From NCBI GenBank assembly GCA_013397075.1, contig VWZS01007432.1:601914-665913 (forward strand): a stretch of 64,000 nt of DNA, read 5' to 3'. Positions 51,701-63,998 of the stretch are shown here, in pieces. The translations under genes and the position numbers were made by a program. Below the pieces are notes generated by a model. The model saw only the letters and a program-made list of their open reading frames with translations, was not told the origin of the DNA and searched no databases. How positions within the stretch are numbered: the stretch's first letter is position 1; each line of letters begins with the position of its first letter. The DNA is from Rhabdornis inornatus. Lineage: Eukaryota > Chordata > Aves > Passeriformes > Rhabdornithidae.

Positions 51701-53692
51701 AATTAGACATCAGAGACTCTACACAACAGAGGGCAAGCAGACTTATCTCCACCCATGGCAGAACAACTTGCTCAGCAGGACATTTCTATTTTTGTTTTTA
51801 ATACAAGGAAACCTGCAGTGAATATTCTGATGGACATAGAGATCGATCAAGAAAAAAACCCACACAGAAATGTGTGTGTGTTTCTTCAGCAACACCTGCA
51901 TACTTATCTAAGAAACAACAATCTTTTTACTCTTCATTTCATCCTCTCCTCAACTAATTTTGCTCTTTAATTATGACTCCTGGCAACCTGCAGTACAAAT
52001 GAGGATTTTCCTCCTTTAGGTAATGCATGTTCTTGGCTCTGAGGAGGAGGCTTGTCTGTCAAAACATTAGCTGTCTCTTTCATATGTTAAGTATTAATTC
52101 TATTTATCTTCGAATTATTTTCAAATACTGGAGGCATTCTTCCCTGTATTGGAATGCAACAAGTGCTTAATTTCAGGTTTTCATGTTATTCTTGCTCAGA
52201 TATGAGGCCAAAAGCAAGTAATTAAGCTCTCATTTAAACCCCATTTCCTTAAATACCTATTCTTACCACACACAGCTTCTTTACCAGCTCCACACTCTCC
52301 CACAGGAGGCAGGAGCAGGTGGCTCATGGGGACAGTCACAGCCACTACATCATTTCAGATGGCCTGTAACCACATTATTATTATTCCACCATTTACTGGG
52401 TAATACCAAGGCATGTGTTAATGTGTGGCAGAGCAAAGGACTTACTGGTCCCTAAGCAGGGAAAGAATTTCTTGTCCCTGATGTAAAGGAAGGAGTTAAC
52501 AGCTCACCACCACCTGACACAGAGGTCCTTTTCCCCTGCTAGGCAAGGCCAGTGACAGTCTGTACCCACACCTGGAGCCATGGCAGGTCTGTGCTTCCCT
52601 TCCAGCAGGAATAAAATCAAGGGTTGAATCTGGACTGGTACAAGGAAAACCAAGAGTCATGGGTGATTTGTGTGCTCTGTGCACTCAGGGCCAGAATTAG
52701 CATTGGTATTCTGGCAGTATAGGACCACACTGACCTCGTGCTGGCCCTCCAACAGCTGCTGGCATTATTCTTCTCTTCTACTGAGGGCTTCTCCATGTGA
52801 GCCAAAGAAAGGGAGCTCCAGCATCTCTTGAGTCAAGATAAAGGCATCACTCCTTCATAAACTGGGTGAAACCAGCACTTACATTAGTTCTGCCAAAGGA
52901 AGAGACAGCAGAAGGAATGTGGTCACAACCAGCCTTCTCAAAACTCCCGTGGAGATCACAGAAGATGCAACTTCAATGCTTTCAGCTACCCAGGACCCTA
53001 AACCCTAAAAACGCATTTAAGGCACTGCAAGATGTGGGTAAAACTTACGCAAGAGGCACAAAAATAGAGCCCTGTATCCACAGCAACAAAAGCACACAAG
53101 AACTTCAGCATGTCCCTTTTTCGAGTCCACAGCAAAGCTCTCCCCAGAACTAAGGATGGATGCCCCAAGGGAAAAAAGCATTTCAGAAACACTTTCCTGG
53201 CCCCTTTGGAGGGGAAGGCCTCCACGCCTCCTGCCTTGTGCCACCTTCCCATTTTCCCAAGGGGCCGTCTGCCCTGCCAGGAGCACAGCACCACAGCGAT
53301 GAATCCATGTTTTCCACTGCAAGGAGGAACATGACTCACAGTCCCCACCAGGACCCAGTGACTTGTGGTATCCAAAGCAAACACAGTCAGTGAGGCTTTT
53401 CAATAAACAGTCAACAATCTCCTGCTAGCTGTCCACCCCAAGAAATGCCACAGCTTAAGGTTTTTTCCTCACTTTGTCCCTCGCTGTTGCCTTGACTCAT
53501 TCTTTCTCAAAGAGGACAGTTATAAGCAGAGACCGAGCCTCACCTTTGCCACTCAAGCTAAGCCTAGAAGAGTCTGTGGAGGCCTGAACAACATCCTCCT
53601 CAGCTTCCATCATGTCCCAGTGTCTGTTGGATGATGCTTCTAGGAAAATCCAGAAAGAAACTGAATCCCCACCTCTTTCAGGAAACTGCTTT

Positions 53693-53729
53693 GATTTTAG
53701 TGATTTTTGCAATTTTAGTGATTTTAGTA
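53693..53729. repeat. Imperfect 'attttagtgat' repeats
   Basis: Three near-copies of an 11-18 bp unit lie side by side. Confidence 0.7.
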
Positions 53730-53916
53730 ACCCCATCTCCCCTGTAGAGCTTTGCACAAGTCCCACAGTGAGCAATACAGGAGCTCTTTGCTGTGCTAAA
53801 GAGGAGACTTAGGGCCTCAGCTCCAGCATCTGGAAGCCACAAGCCCACAGCCACCAGCTTCATCACATAGCCTGACAGTCTCCATGTGACTTGTCCTGAG
53901 TGACTCAGGAGTTGGA

Positions 53917-53947
53917 GAGAAGGAGGAGGAGGAGGAGAAGGAGGAGA
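53917..53947. repeat. (GGA)n polypurine microsatellite
   Basis: About nine GGA/GAA units form a homopurine strand with potential for triplex formation. Confidence 0.85.
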
Positions 53948-56900
53948 GCAGGCAGGGATAGTCCTCTGGGCTGCAACACCAGGGATGGCAGACAGGTGAG
54001 TTCAGCATCCTCAGGCATCATGGGGAAGAGCACTGACACGCATCCATTACTGACACAAGAGGACTTCAGGCCTTTCCCTCACCCCCACCAGCTCACCCAC
54101 ATGGCCAGCAGGCCATTACACACAGATCATGGACTGCTGATATCAGCAAAGAACAATCTGCAATGAGTTTTTAACCTTTGCTGACAGGATCTTCAAGAGT
54201 AGCAACTCACTTTGCAGTACCTGCAAATGGAGGTAGGGAGTGGGTCTGAAACTGCTTCATTCTGGCCATCAAACAGCAATCACATGTTAACGACTTTCAG
54301 TTTATTCCCTGGGTACCTGGTTCAGATTTGGGAAACCAGGAATGCTTGCTAATATGTTTTCAGATTAAATGGACCTTTCCTTTTCTTAATGTACGTGCCT
54401 AAAAATAACAGGAGTTGCACAGTCATGTCAAGTCTGGAGAGGGATTACAGCTGTTTGAAAACAATTGGTGCATACCTTATTTGGCATTGTGGTGTTTACT
54501 CCAGAAAAATTTGAGTGGTCATGAAGACTGCTTTGTTTCTCTGTTAGCACTCGTGAAAAGCTGCATAAGAACACAGTGCTGTGAATGGCCTGACATCCAC
54601 TAACAAGTCTTGTTTCAGTAATCACCCTGTACAAAGCAAACCCAAAAATCAATAAAGCCACCCAGCAGGTTCCAGGTTTGACTTCCCAAAGGGCTGCACA
54701 GGAAAGTGTGTGAGGTACAGCCATATACACCCATACTCACACCTGCCTGACAGTTTATGTTACAGAGCCATTCTCCTACCAAACTAAGTCATAGAGTACA
54801 TTTTCCCTTACTGAATTCTTAGTCTTTGTCCTCCTGGTAATATTTGCATAGTTTGAATCAGGTGGTGCCAGCATCTCCTGGGGGTGACAGAGGGATACTC
54901 TCAGAAGGATCTCATGGGAGCAAGCCAGCCACACTCGGTACTCCTGACCTTGACACTTCAGCAGCATCACATGCAAAGCAGGTACTGAGGAACTTGAGGC
55001 ACCTTCAGATAGGAGTGACAGACAACAGAGGATTTTAAGGACAAACGTTTGGGTTTTAAGCACCTGACATGAAAAGTCAGGCTCTGGCTCCAGTCTCCAA
55101 TACATTAACCTGCCACCTCCCTCACAGCCAGAGGCAGCCACTCAGGGTGGGGCACATTCCAGACGCTCAGGAGAAACAGCGAATAGCTCTGAATACCAGC
55201 ACAAACCACCAGCATGACTGAGTTTGGATTCAGAGGTCAGAGGCAGATTGGAGAAGTGTAGAGAAAACAAGGACATATTGTTGAGAATAAAAAGACATAA
55301 CTGGATATGGAAAAAGCCACTAGGAACAAAAGGTGGCAGAAGAGTAATACAAAGACATTCAAGCATTTGCAGGACTCAGTGCTTCCCTGGAATGACCCAG
55401 CCCTGCCCAGTAAGGCCTCGGTAACACAGACAAAACCTATGCAACATAGCACTCCATCCTGCTCTGCAGGAAGGTTGGCCTGGACATCAAACTGCATTTA
55501 CCTGAGCTCCAGGTTAGCTCAGAATAGCAGCAAAGAGATTGAGAGGTCAGAGCCAGGCAGGACAGCGACCTCCCTCCTTCCCAAGGACTTTAGGCCAGGA
55601 GGAGGTTTACACACAGCAGCTCTGTTGTGCCTCTGCTTCATCCCCACTTGTGTATTCTGAGTGAGAAGGAGCTGGTGGAGCAGCTGAACCTCAATCTTGC
55701 AAGTCTTCTGCCAGCAGAGTGCCCCCTGGGAAGGGAATTTGCTGCTGCCCATCTCCAGCCAAAATCTCACCCTCTCTGCCACTGCTCATTTGCTCAGAAA
55801 AGTTCACTTCAAAGGCAACAGCTGCTCTTCAAAGGGGCAACAAACTGTAGGGAAGTGGAGAATCAGTGATCTCCGCAGCCTTGGCCACAGTTCCTGCAGA
55901 TCTTTGGAGGGGCTTTTGCCCAGATTGCAGAGTAATTGCAGAGCAAAGAGGGAAAAGATAGAGGGGATAGGTTGTTTGCAAATTTTCCTAAAGAATTAAA
56001 ACCTTTACCCTGTCTTTGAACAGGCCCATTTGCCATTTTTAATCTGTTTCAGGGCAGATTAAAGATGCAGTGTTATCTACCTCCACTGAGATCCCACAAA
56101 AAACACCAATGGCCGTCTGTCAATTCTGAGTATTCCTGTAAAATTACAGACATTCAGCTTTTGGTGAGGTACTAATGAAAAAGTGAAAAATGGTTATATG
56201 CCCCTCATTTGACAAAAAAAATGCTGTAATTCTTTGTGGCTGTGCTGCAAAAAGCAGAAAAAAAATGTTCAGATTATTCAGCATAATCCTAGTATCCTCC
56301 ATTTCTTTTGGTCTTTTGAGATTGCCACCCTGGGTTACCATCAGATATTAGTGAAATGTCATACATAGAAATAAATTATCTATCTCCAGACAGAGGGAGA
56401 CTCTGGCATCCTGAAAGAACTCCATCACCGTGTCCTGTTTAACGTGTCATATATGAGAAAACTTCATACTTATCAAAACCAACATAAACAAACAAAAACC
56501 AAAAAAAAAATTTATGCATCATGGTTTCTTACAGCTTTTCTACCCTATTTCTGTTCACTGACCCCCAAAAACATTTGCATTTCATCAAAGACTTCAAATT
56601 CAGATGGTCCCCCCATCTCTCTCCCTGTACTCTTCTACCCTTTTCTTACGGGGTACCTAAAACAGTGGCTACTTTCCCCAATGGTTACTCAAGTCCCAAG
56701 TTCTGCAAGAAAATGCCCTAATGAAAGTCCCATCACCACAGAGGTTCACAGGCTTAGTTCAAAGTACGATCATCAGGGGGCCAAGAGGAACACATTCTTT
56801 TTTGGTTTACAGAGCTTTTCCAAGGAGCACAACAGCATCCTCAGCACTGAGATTTGTACCAGGAATGGTCCAGTAATGGCCATGGGATTTCTGAATCACA

Positions 56901-57845
56901 GTTTCCCATCTCATCAGACAAAACATTAATTCGTATATCAGTTTTAGCCTCCATAATTTCTCCACAAAACACACAACACTGTTTACAAAACACTGTTTCA
57001 CCGAACAATATTTTTAGTCTTTTTTAAAAGGCACACAGGATCCAGAGAAAGAGCAATTCAGTGCACTGAACTCTTCAGCCAGTGAAGAGACAAACTGAAG
57101 AGCAAGGACAAAGCTCTTACTCAAAGCAGGTACTCACAACAAGCCCTTCATTCGGGGCTTCTTGCAGAACCCACACAGGACATCTGGGAACTGGGGAAAA
57201 AAACCCTCTCAGAAGACCCTGGCTGTTTGGAAAGAAGCAGACCCAGTCTGAACCCGAGGTACAGCAGCTCTGTCTCTCATCTTTCCTGCCTCAGCAGCAC
57301 TGCCACGAGCACATCTGGTACCTCCTAACTCTGAAGTGATGGGTAAAAGCACCACAGCAATGCAGCTTTACCCCACAAGGGCTTCTGCTACATGTTTTTT
57401 ACCTCTCATTGCTCTCTCCACCAGATATTTTCCATTTTCTAGAAAAATGTTTCTCTTTTCTAGCCCAGATAGGTTTGTAATACCCACCCACCTGACCACA
57501 GCATGTGAGCAGCTTCCAGAGCTGCATTCAGCAACATGCCTAACATTTGTCACATGTGGTTTGCTTGCTCACTCCCATCCTCTTGCCCAGGGAAGGTCAG
57601 TGTGTTCAGTGCCCTGTTCCATTTTGGCATTTTATTTTTAAGGTGCTTCTGGATCTTTTCTAGCAAAGAGAAATCAGCACCAGGAAGCATACCTTAAACA
57701 GAGAGCAGAAAGATGGAAGTCTGTGATTCTCCTCGGTGCAATTTCTGCCATTTGGTCTTGGACTGGTCCTTGAGAAATTGGCTGTCTTCTGGACAGGTAA
57801 GTTTAACAGTTCCCCTTGATCTGTAATTGTTCACGGTGAATGTGG

Positions 57846-58018
57846 AACAGGTTGTCCAGAGAGGCTGCAAAAGCCCCATCCCTGGAAACATTTGAGGCCA
57901 GGTTGAACTAGACTCTGGGCAATCTGAATTAGTTGAAAACGTCCCTGCTCATTGCAGGGGGTGTTTAACTAGATGATCTTTAAAGGTCCTCTCCAACCAA
58001 AACCATCCTGAGTCTACG
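57846..58018 (+). mobile_element. CR1 LINE 3' end fragment
   Basis: The block follows the CR1 3' UTR in order: 'caggttgtccagagaggctg', 'gccccatccctggaaacatt', 'gaggccaggttgaactagac', 'gtccctgctcattgcagggg', 'ctagatgatctttaaaggtc', 'ctccaaccaaaaccatcctg'. The ATTCTATG terminal repeats are degenerate. Only about 170 bp of the 3' end remain, consistent with 5' truncation, and the divergence marks an older copy than the one at 47145. Confidence 0.92.
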
Positions 58019-59667
58019 AACCCTTCTGAAACGCAGGGGTTTGAAATTCAGATTTTTCATATATAGATGTTCAAGCCACCGAGCACCTGGAACATAAAGA
58101 CAGAAGACACAAGCTTGATGCAACTGTTCTGTTCCAAGCCATTGCAATCAGAAACAGAGGACGGGTTTCTCTAAGAACCAACAGTGATTCCTTAAATCCC
58201 AGTAAACGATCAGACAGCAAAGCCCCCTGCAACACCCTTGCTAATCACTGGGTATGAATGACGGCAATGCAAACTGCTTCAATGCTCTTCAGGGGAAGAA
58301 AGAGACTCTCTTTCTTTTTTTTTGTGCTGAACACAATAGCTAAATAAAATACCATCAGGATCATTGTTTTCAGAAAAGAACTACACTTTAAGGTGAGGGT
58401 GGCAGGCATCAAGAGCGATTTCAAACCAATGGGGCACCACAAATGCAGATTAGATGGAGCACTAAATGGCACTGGGAGGGAGTGATGCACTAAGACATAG
58501 AAATTAGAGGTATACTTTTAGTTAGATTTTAAATAAGTACAGCAGAGGACTTCGCCTGCCACAGTGAGGTTAGCTGGTCTTGGAGACTTTCACATCCTAG
58601 GACCTGAATTGATCAGGTCTGTCAAGCTTTTCTTTTCAAAAGATCTGGAAGGAGAAAGGCAGGATAAAAGGGAAGGAAAAAAGAAAAACCCAAACAACAA
58701 AACAGTCCCAGTACTTAGCACCTGGGACAGAACAATGTTCTAGCTCCTGCTCAACAGAATTCTACTCAATGCTCTCCAGAGAGAAGAGAAACTTGGCAAG
58801 AAGAGGTAATTAACGTCTGCAAAATTAGTGGGTGCTCTCAGCATTCAATGGCTGGAAAAGGGGTACAGGTGAGAGAGGTGAAAGGAAAAGGTATAAAAGG
58901 TGGCTGCAGAGCAACCTTTTCTTCTGAAAACAAAGCAAGTGCTTTTGCTACAGAGATCTGTCGGGAAAGGCACAGTTAGAGTACCTACTCTACCAGCCTG
59001 CAGCTCCAGAAACCACTGCTGCATTTTCCTCTATCTGTGCATCCAGTGCACCAGGCCACTTTCCCACAAAAAATTAACAACTGTGACTCAGCAGATCTCT
59101 CTGGAGCAGCTCTGTGATTGAGATCCCCTGGCAAACAACGCAGAAACTTCAGGCCATCAACACCAACCTCTATTTGCCCAGCTAAGCAGCTCTCAGGTCA
59201 TTTGTGGAGCACATTTTGATTGCCAGAGACATGAGGAGAAAGCTGGAAGGCAGAGCCCTGGGCTGCAGCACCCAAGATTGCCCAGCACCTTCCAGCAAGC
59301 CTCATAACCATAAGATGGGCAGCAGTTGTCCTGCACAAGGCTTTAAATTTTGCTTTATTGCAAGGAACCAGCAAGAAACACCAGCTCCCAGGCTGTGATT
59401 TCATGCTAGTGCAGCCAGCTTGCTCCCTCCCACCCACTGTCAAGCTTTTGGTGCCAGCTGCATGAGGAGTGAGACCAGAAATGGATCCAGTTGGGGAAAA
59501 AGAAGTATCAACACACAAACCAACAACAAAGAAGGGAAGGTATGAAATCTCTGCAAGATCCATTACCTACTGCAGTTCCTGAACTAACTTCACCAGCAGT
59601 GCCGGGGCAGGAATGAGTAGGCTGGATAAGGAAGGAAGGGGATGCCTAAGCCAGCATTTCAGCAGTA
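58019..59667. other. Unassigned single-copy sequence between two CR1 copies
   Basis: No exon or named repeat is visible. A short poly-T run lies near 58313-58323. Confidence 0.5.
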
Positions 59668-60115
59668 CTCAGAATCTCAGAATCCCAGGATGGGTCAGTT
59701 TGGAAGGGACCATAGTGGTGTCAGCTGGTCCCACCTCCCTGCTCCAGCAGGGCCATCCCAGAGCACAGGGCACAGGATTGTGTCCAGAGGGGTCTGGAAT
59801 ATCCCCAGTGAGGAAACTCCACACCCTCTCTACTCTCTGTTCAGTGCCCAGGCAGTGCCCAGGGAAGAAGTTGTGCCTCCTGTGCAGGTGGAACCCCCTG
59901 GGCTCAGTCCCTGCCCGTGGCTCTGGTGCCATTGCTGGGCCCCCCGGAGCAGAGCCTGGGCCCTGCTCGGAGCCCTCCCTGCACACAGGGACACCCAGGG
60001 CTGAGGGCCCCTCTCAGCTGGGGCTCCTCTCCAGCCTGGACAGCCCCAGCTCCCTCAGCCTTTCCCTGGCAGAGATGCTCCAGGCCCTTGATCAACTTTT
60101 GCCTCTGTTGCTTTC
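59668..60115 (-). mobile_element. 5'-truncated CR1 LINE 3' region
   Basis: Read on the minus strand, this is the CR1 C-terminal tail plus 3' UTR. Its 3' end lies at the left edge: 'cagaatctcagaatcccagg' is the complement of the terminal ATTCTGRG-type repeats, followed by a 'ggtcagtttggaagggacca' block. At the right edge it reaches 'gatgctccaggcccttgatc', the region encoding the 'L-E-H-L' segment. The 202-codon plus-strand open frame across it is antisense to the element and is not a gene. Confidence 0.9.
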
Positions 60116-62819
60116 AGCCAGGCTGGCAGCTCAGGACTTACAGGCCTTACACAACTGGCTCGCCCAGCTCCACCTGTTTGCAAACACCAAGCCCTGTTTT
60201 GCATTACTTGTGCTCAGATAAAGATAGCTTTGCTAGAAAAACATGCTATATATTAACTCTTCCCCAGCCCAGGAAGAGAAGCACCCAACTGATCATCAAT
60301 GCCAGGTATGGCCCAGTTAGGAGTCAACACCTATCCAGTTGACAGCAGAGGCAAGATCTAAAGAGCCATGACCCAAAAGTGATGGTTTCTGAAGCCATCC
60401 TCATTGCAGTGCTACAGAACCAGCTTGGAGGAAGAACATAAAGAGAAAAAAAGACAACTGAAGTCAATGGCGTGGATGAAAACACCCTCCTGACTTGTCC
60501 TCCAACACCAGCAACACTCTAATTCTTTGCTCTGCATGAGTGCCCAAGATTCATCTCCTAAAGGAAATAAGCTACTTGATTTACTACATCAAGGACTGTC
60601 ACAAATTCACGTGCTAGCAATTGCAGCTGAGGGACTCCCCACATGCTGCATCTTTTAATGAGAAAACAAGAAATGTTGCTTCTTAGCTGCCCTTGGAAAA
60701 TGGCTGTGACGCAGGAGATTTCCCAAGTAGGTGAAGAGAAGGTGAGAGAGAGCTCAGTTGGGGTCAGTCGAGTAGCTCTGTGAGCTGAGCCAGTAGAGGT
60801 CTCTCTTCCACTAATAAAAATAAATAAATATCTATATATATCTGTGTATGCGTGTGTCCTCACTTGGGATCCTCAGTCTCTAACTAGAATAAAATATATA
60901 TATCCAGAAGCCAGCAGCTCAGATGGGAACAACCACTTTGTTCCAGAAAACAAAGTTTTAAAAAAAGAAGTTGGTGTGGTGTACAGGTTACCAAGCTCAC
61001 AGTATCAACTCCAGGCTTCACACCTGGCAGGAAAAATTTACAGTATGGTCAGTGCCACACCTCCAGCTTCTCTCCCCAAAGCAAGTGAGGACCACAGCTG
61101 CAACTGTGCTTGCTAGTACACAGCCATCTGCTTGCAGAGCTCTTCCAGCCTGCCCAGGTAGCAGGGACTAGGAGCCCTTTCTGCACTTGTAGGTGCCCAG
61201 TTTCACTCTGGGTAGAGCCAGTCATGACAGAAAGGCTTTATCAGGCAACGGTTGGATTTTTGGCCTCCATGTAAAGGACTGCTGGGTCTTTGTGGGAGTA
61301 GCATCTGGAGCACACAAAATGGGGCCTCTGCCCACAACTGGAATCCTTGCTTGAAGACTCAGATGTGAGGCCAAGGATAAAACTGGAATGAAACTAATGT
61401 TCCTGCCGGCTGTCTCCCCCAAACAGCTGCAGGCACAGTAGGACGGCCAGGTATAAAAGCTTGAGCTGGCACAGCCTGTCTTTGTGGATGCGGAACGCTG
61501 AACCACAAGGTGTGCTGCTCCCTGCTTCCACCCAGAGCTGGCTGGCAGGTGCCAAAGCTGCTGGGAGGAGTGGCAGCCCCTGCCAGCACAGCACAGCTTG
61601 CCACAAGCACCCACCCAGGTCAGCCTGGTCCAGCTGGGCCATGCACTGGTGTCCTCCACTGCAGTGACATCCCACAATGTGTCAGCTGCAGCAGCAACCC
61701 TCCCGTTTTCCAAAAGCCAGAGCCAGAGAACTGCCCGCAGAGAACAGATCCCCACAGGATCCTATAACCCCTCAACAGCAAACAAATTGCCCATGGCTTG
61801 TGGAGAACCTGTGGATCAGAAGGTTAATTAAAATGGGGAAGGTACACACAAGCCAGGCAGAGCTGGGAAATGGGGGGAATTCCAGAGGGGTTACAAAGCA
61901 GTGGTAGCTTGGTTTTCTTCAAGTAGAAGCAGGGAGTCTGATGCTGCTTTGTTTCCAGGCAGTTGCACTTGCTATATTATCATAACAAATTGACATACTA
62001 TTTTTATATTTTTATTATGGTTATTAATTTCATATTATAGGAAAATATACATTTGCTTGCTTTTTAAATAAAGTGAATCAGGAATTGTTTTTATCAGAAA
62101 GAAATAAATACAGAAGAAAAACACATTCCCCTCTATTTTTTGGCCTAATTTTGAGCCTTGCAATGACTGATGTGGGCAAGACAGAAAACAGGCAGGGAGA
62201 GGAAAGGCACACAAGCTGCCTGGATGGAGGAGGTGGCTGAGACTGGATGAAACACAGCAAACCACAAGTGCAGATACAACCCGCCCAGCAGGAAAAATAT
62301 GCCTTTTTTCAGCTCCATAAGTAAATGAAACATCAGAGGCGGGGGAAAAAAATCACTATTAAAAGAGCACAAAAAGTCTTCAAGGGTTTTCTAGTAAAAT
62401 GAAAGCAGAAGACATCTAATTTGGGGAAAGAGCAAAACAAGTCATACAATATAATCTTATTATTTGACTGCAGATCACGCATTTTGTTAAAGGCACTATA
62501 CCGCGGCCTTTTTATTTTGGTGAGTCTTTAAAAAGAAAATATTAAATTAGAATAGTAAATTACTTTTAAATTTAAAAAAAAATTAAAAACACAAAACGCT
62601 GTAGGATGTTGAAACAAAACATGTTGACATTTCCTGAAGTGGGATATTTTCTTTTGAAAATTAAATTCGGTTTTGGTTTTTTTCAGGTGAAGCTACAGAG
62701 AAGTATAGGCAACTAAAGATGTCGGAAAACATCGTTTTCCAGCTAATTTCCCCATTTGAGGAAGAGGAGGCTGGCTCCGCAGCTGAAAAGCAGTGGTGTT
62801 AATATTGACTTTAAGGACA
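60116..62819. other. Unassigned sequence left of the CpG island
   Basis: No supported exon is visible. The stretch includes (TAAA)n/(TA)n at 60813-60841, a shorter TA run at 60893-60902, and an AT-rich zone at 61975-62130 and 62500-62680. Sequence from about 62460 has few repeats and could include the proximal flank of a promoter. Confidence 0.5.
60813..60841. repeat. (TAAA)n/(TA)n microsatellite
   Basis: TAAA units merge into TA dinucleotides. Confidence 0.85.
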
Positions 62820-63960
62820 CTTTGCTAGTACTTTCTCTTCCCGCCAAACGTCTCCAGTGAAAAACGGTCAGATCCACGTCCAAACTGCTCCTGCTAAGGA
62901 AGGGCTCCTATCTCTCCTCCGTGGCACGGGAACACGCGGCTGTGTGGAAGGGAAAGCCAACCCTTCCCGCAGCACGGCCCTGCACGGAAGGAAGCCCCGA
63001 GAGGGGAAGCCGCGCTCCCGCCGCCGGCAGACCGGGAGCGCTGCGGGACGCGAAGCGGGGCGCGGGGGATACAGGGGCGGCCGTCGGGCGGCGGCTCCAG
63101 CCGGGGGAGCCCCGCAGCGCCCGCAGCCCCGGCTCGGCGGGGACGCGCTGCCGTGTGCGCGCAGGTACGTGCGTGTGCACACGAGGGGGGGGTGCGCGCG
63201 CCCTCGCGTACGTGCGGCCGCGAAGCGAGAGAGGCAGAGACAGAGAGGAAGGGAGGAAGGGGAAAAGCAGGAGGGGGAGGGCGGGGGCTGCGTGCGCACC
63301 CCACGGGGNGGCCCCGCCCGGCGCACGAAAGCAGCGAGGCAAGGTTGCCTCCAGCCGCCCGAGGAGGAAACGCTGCGCTGGAGAGGGGAAAGGGAGAGGG
63401 CGAAATAAAATTTAAAAGTTTTCCCCCGCCCCGCGGGCCCAGCCCCGTCTCCGGTTCCCCGCGGGGCTGAGACCGTGCAAGCGCCACAAGCAGCCCCCGA
63501 GGGAGGGGGCGCGGGGCGCGTCCGAGCCGTGGCCGCCCTGCCCCTCTCGCTCCGGGCGGGGCGGCGGGGCACGTTGCCCCCTCTGGCTCCGGCTCCGCGC
63601 ATCCCCCGGGGGTCACCGGGGGAGGAGGAGGGAGCGGCGCTCCCCCGGCGCTGCCGCGATAGCGGCGGGCGCGGCCCTCGGCTGCCGCGCAGGCAGAGAG
63701 AAGCGGCATCCATCGGCCGCGGCAACACGGACAGCAGCGACGAAAAGGAAAAAAATACTAAAAATAATAGCGGGGGGGGCGGTCAGAGGGCACATCCCAA
63801 CCCTACGTGACGGAGAAGATGGACCCCGCCCGCCGCCTCCCTCCCTGGCCCGGGAGCTGCAGCGCCGGCCCCCCCGCCCGGGGGGGTTTGGCCTGTGCCG
63901 GCCGCGGGGATAGGCCGGCTCGGGGAGGCGCCGCTATTTATTTTCCAACGAGATCACTTT
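62820..63960. promoter_or_regulatory. CpG island, probable promoter/first exon of a neighbouring gene
   Basis: GC content and CpG density rise abruptly near 62.83 kb and stay very high to about 63.95 kb. The island includes several GGGCGGGG/CCCCGCCC (Sp1-type) boxes, for example near 63311 and 63552. It also has a CRE/E-box-like TACGTGACG near 63804 and a CAG/GTACGT splice-donor-like site at 63161-63170. Open frames on both strands run through it because GC-rich DNA has few stops. Their products are low-complexity Arg/Pro/Ala/Gly chains without known domains. Most avian islands of this size mark promoters, so transcription start here is likely, but direction and gene are unknown. One ambiguous base lies at 63309. 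Confidence 0.75.
63153..63216. repeat. Alternating purine-pyrimidine segment within the CpG island
   Basis: 'gtgtgcgcgc', 'tacgtgcgtgtgcacac' and, after a G8 run, 'tgcgcgcgc' and 'gcgtacgtgcg' give dense CG/TG alternation. Such sequences favour left-handed Z-DNA under supercoiling, and the G8 run adds quadruplex potential. Confidence 0.6.
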
Positions 63961-63973
63961 GTTCGTGCTGAGG

Positions 63974-63998
63974 GAAAAAAAAAAAAAAAGAAAAAAAG
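63974..63998. repeat. A-rich tract at the window end
   Basis: Fifteen A bases, a G and seven further A bases directly follow the CpG island. Confidence 0.9.

Larger units (their letters stand above)
48051..57845. other. Gene-poor interval, ~9.8 kb
   Basis: No supported exon, RNA gene or transposon was found. The interval holds an A/AAAAG-rich tract (48709-48770), a GGA repeat (53921-53947) and a small imperfect repeat of 'attttagtgat' (53693-53729). The 153-codon open frame at 50996-51457 shows no recognisable domain and has AT-rich, non-coding-like composition. Confidence 0.5.

Noticed and set aside
55719..55735. CTCF-like core on the minus strand (AGGGGGCACT)
   Set aside because: Only the right half of the motif fits, and such partial matches are common by chance.
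59613..60221. 202-codon plus-strand open frame
   Set aside because: It is the antisense of a CR1 3' region, so it is explained by the transposon.
62868..63728. Long overlapping open frames in the CpG island on both strands
   Set aside because: GC-rich DNA lacks stop codons. The products are low-complexity Arg/Pro/Ala/Gly chains, and frames on both strands are equally long.
63820..63972. Short plus-strand ATG frame after TACGTGACGGAGAAG
   Set aside because: It encodes about 50 residues of low-complexity sequence ending at a stop and resembles no known N-terminus. It could be an upstream ORF in a leader, but nothing supports it.
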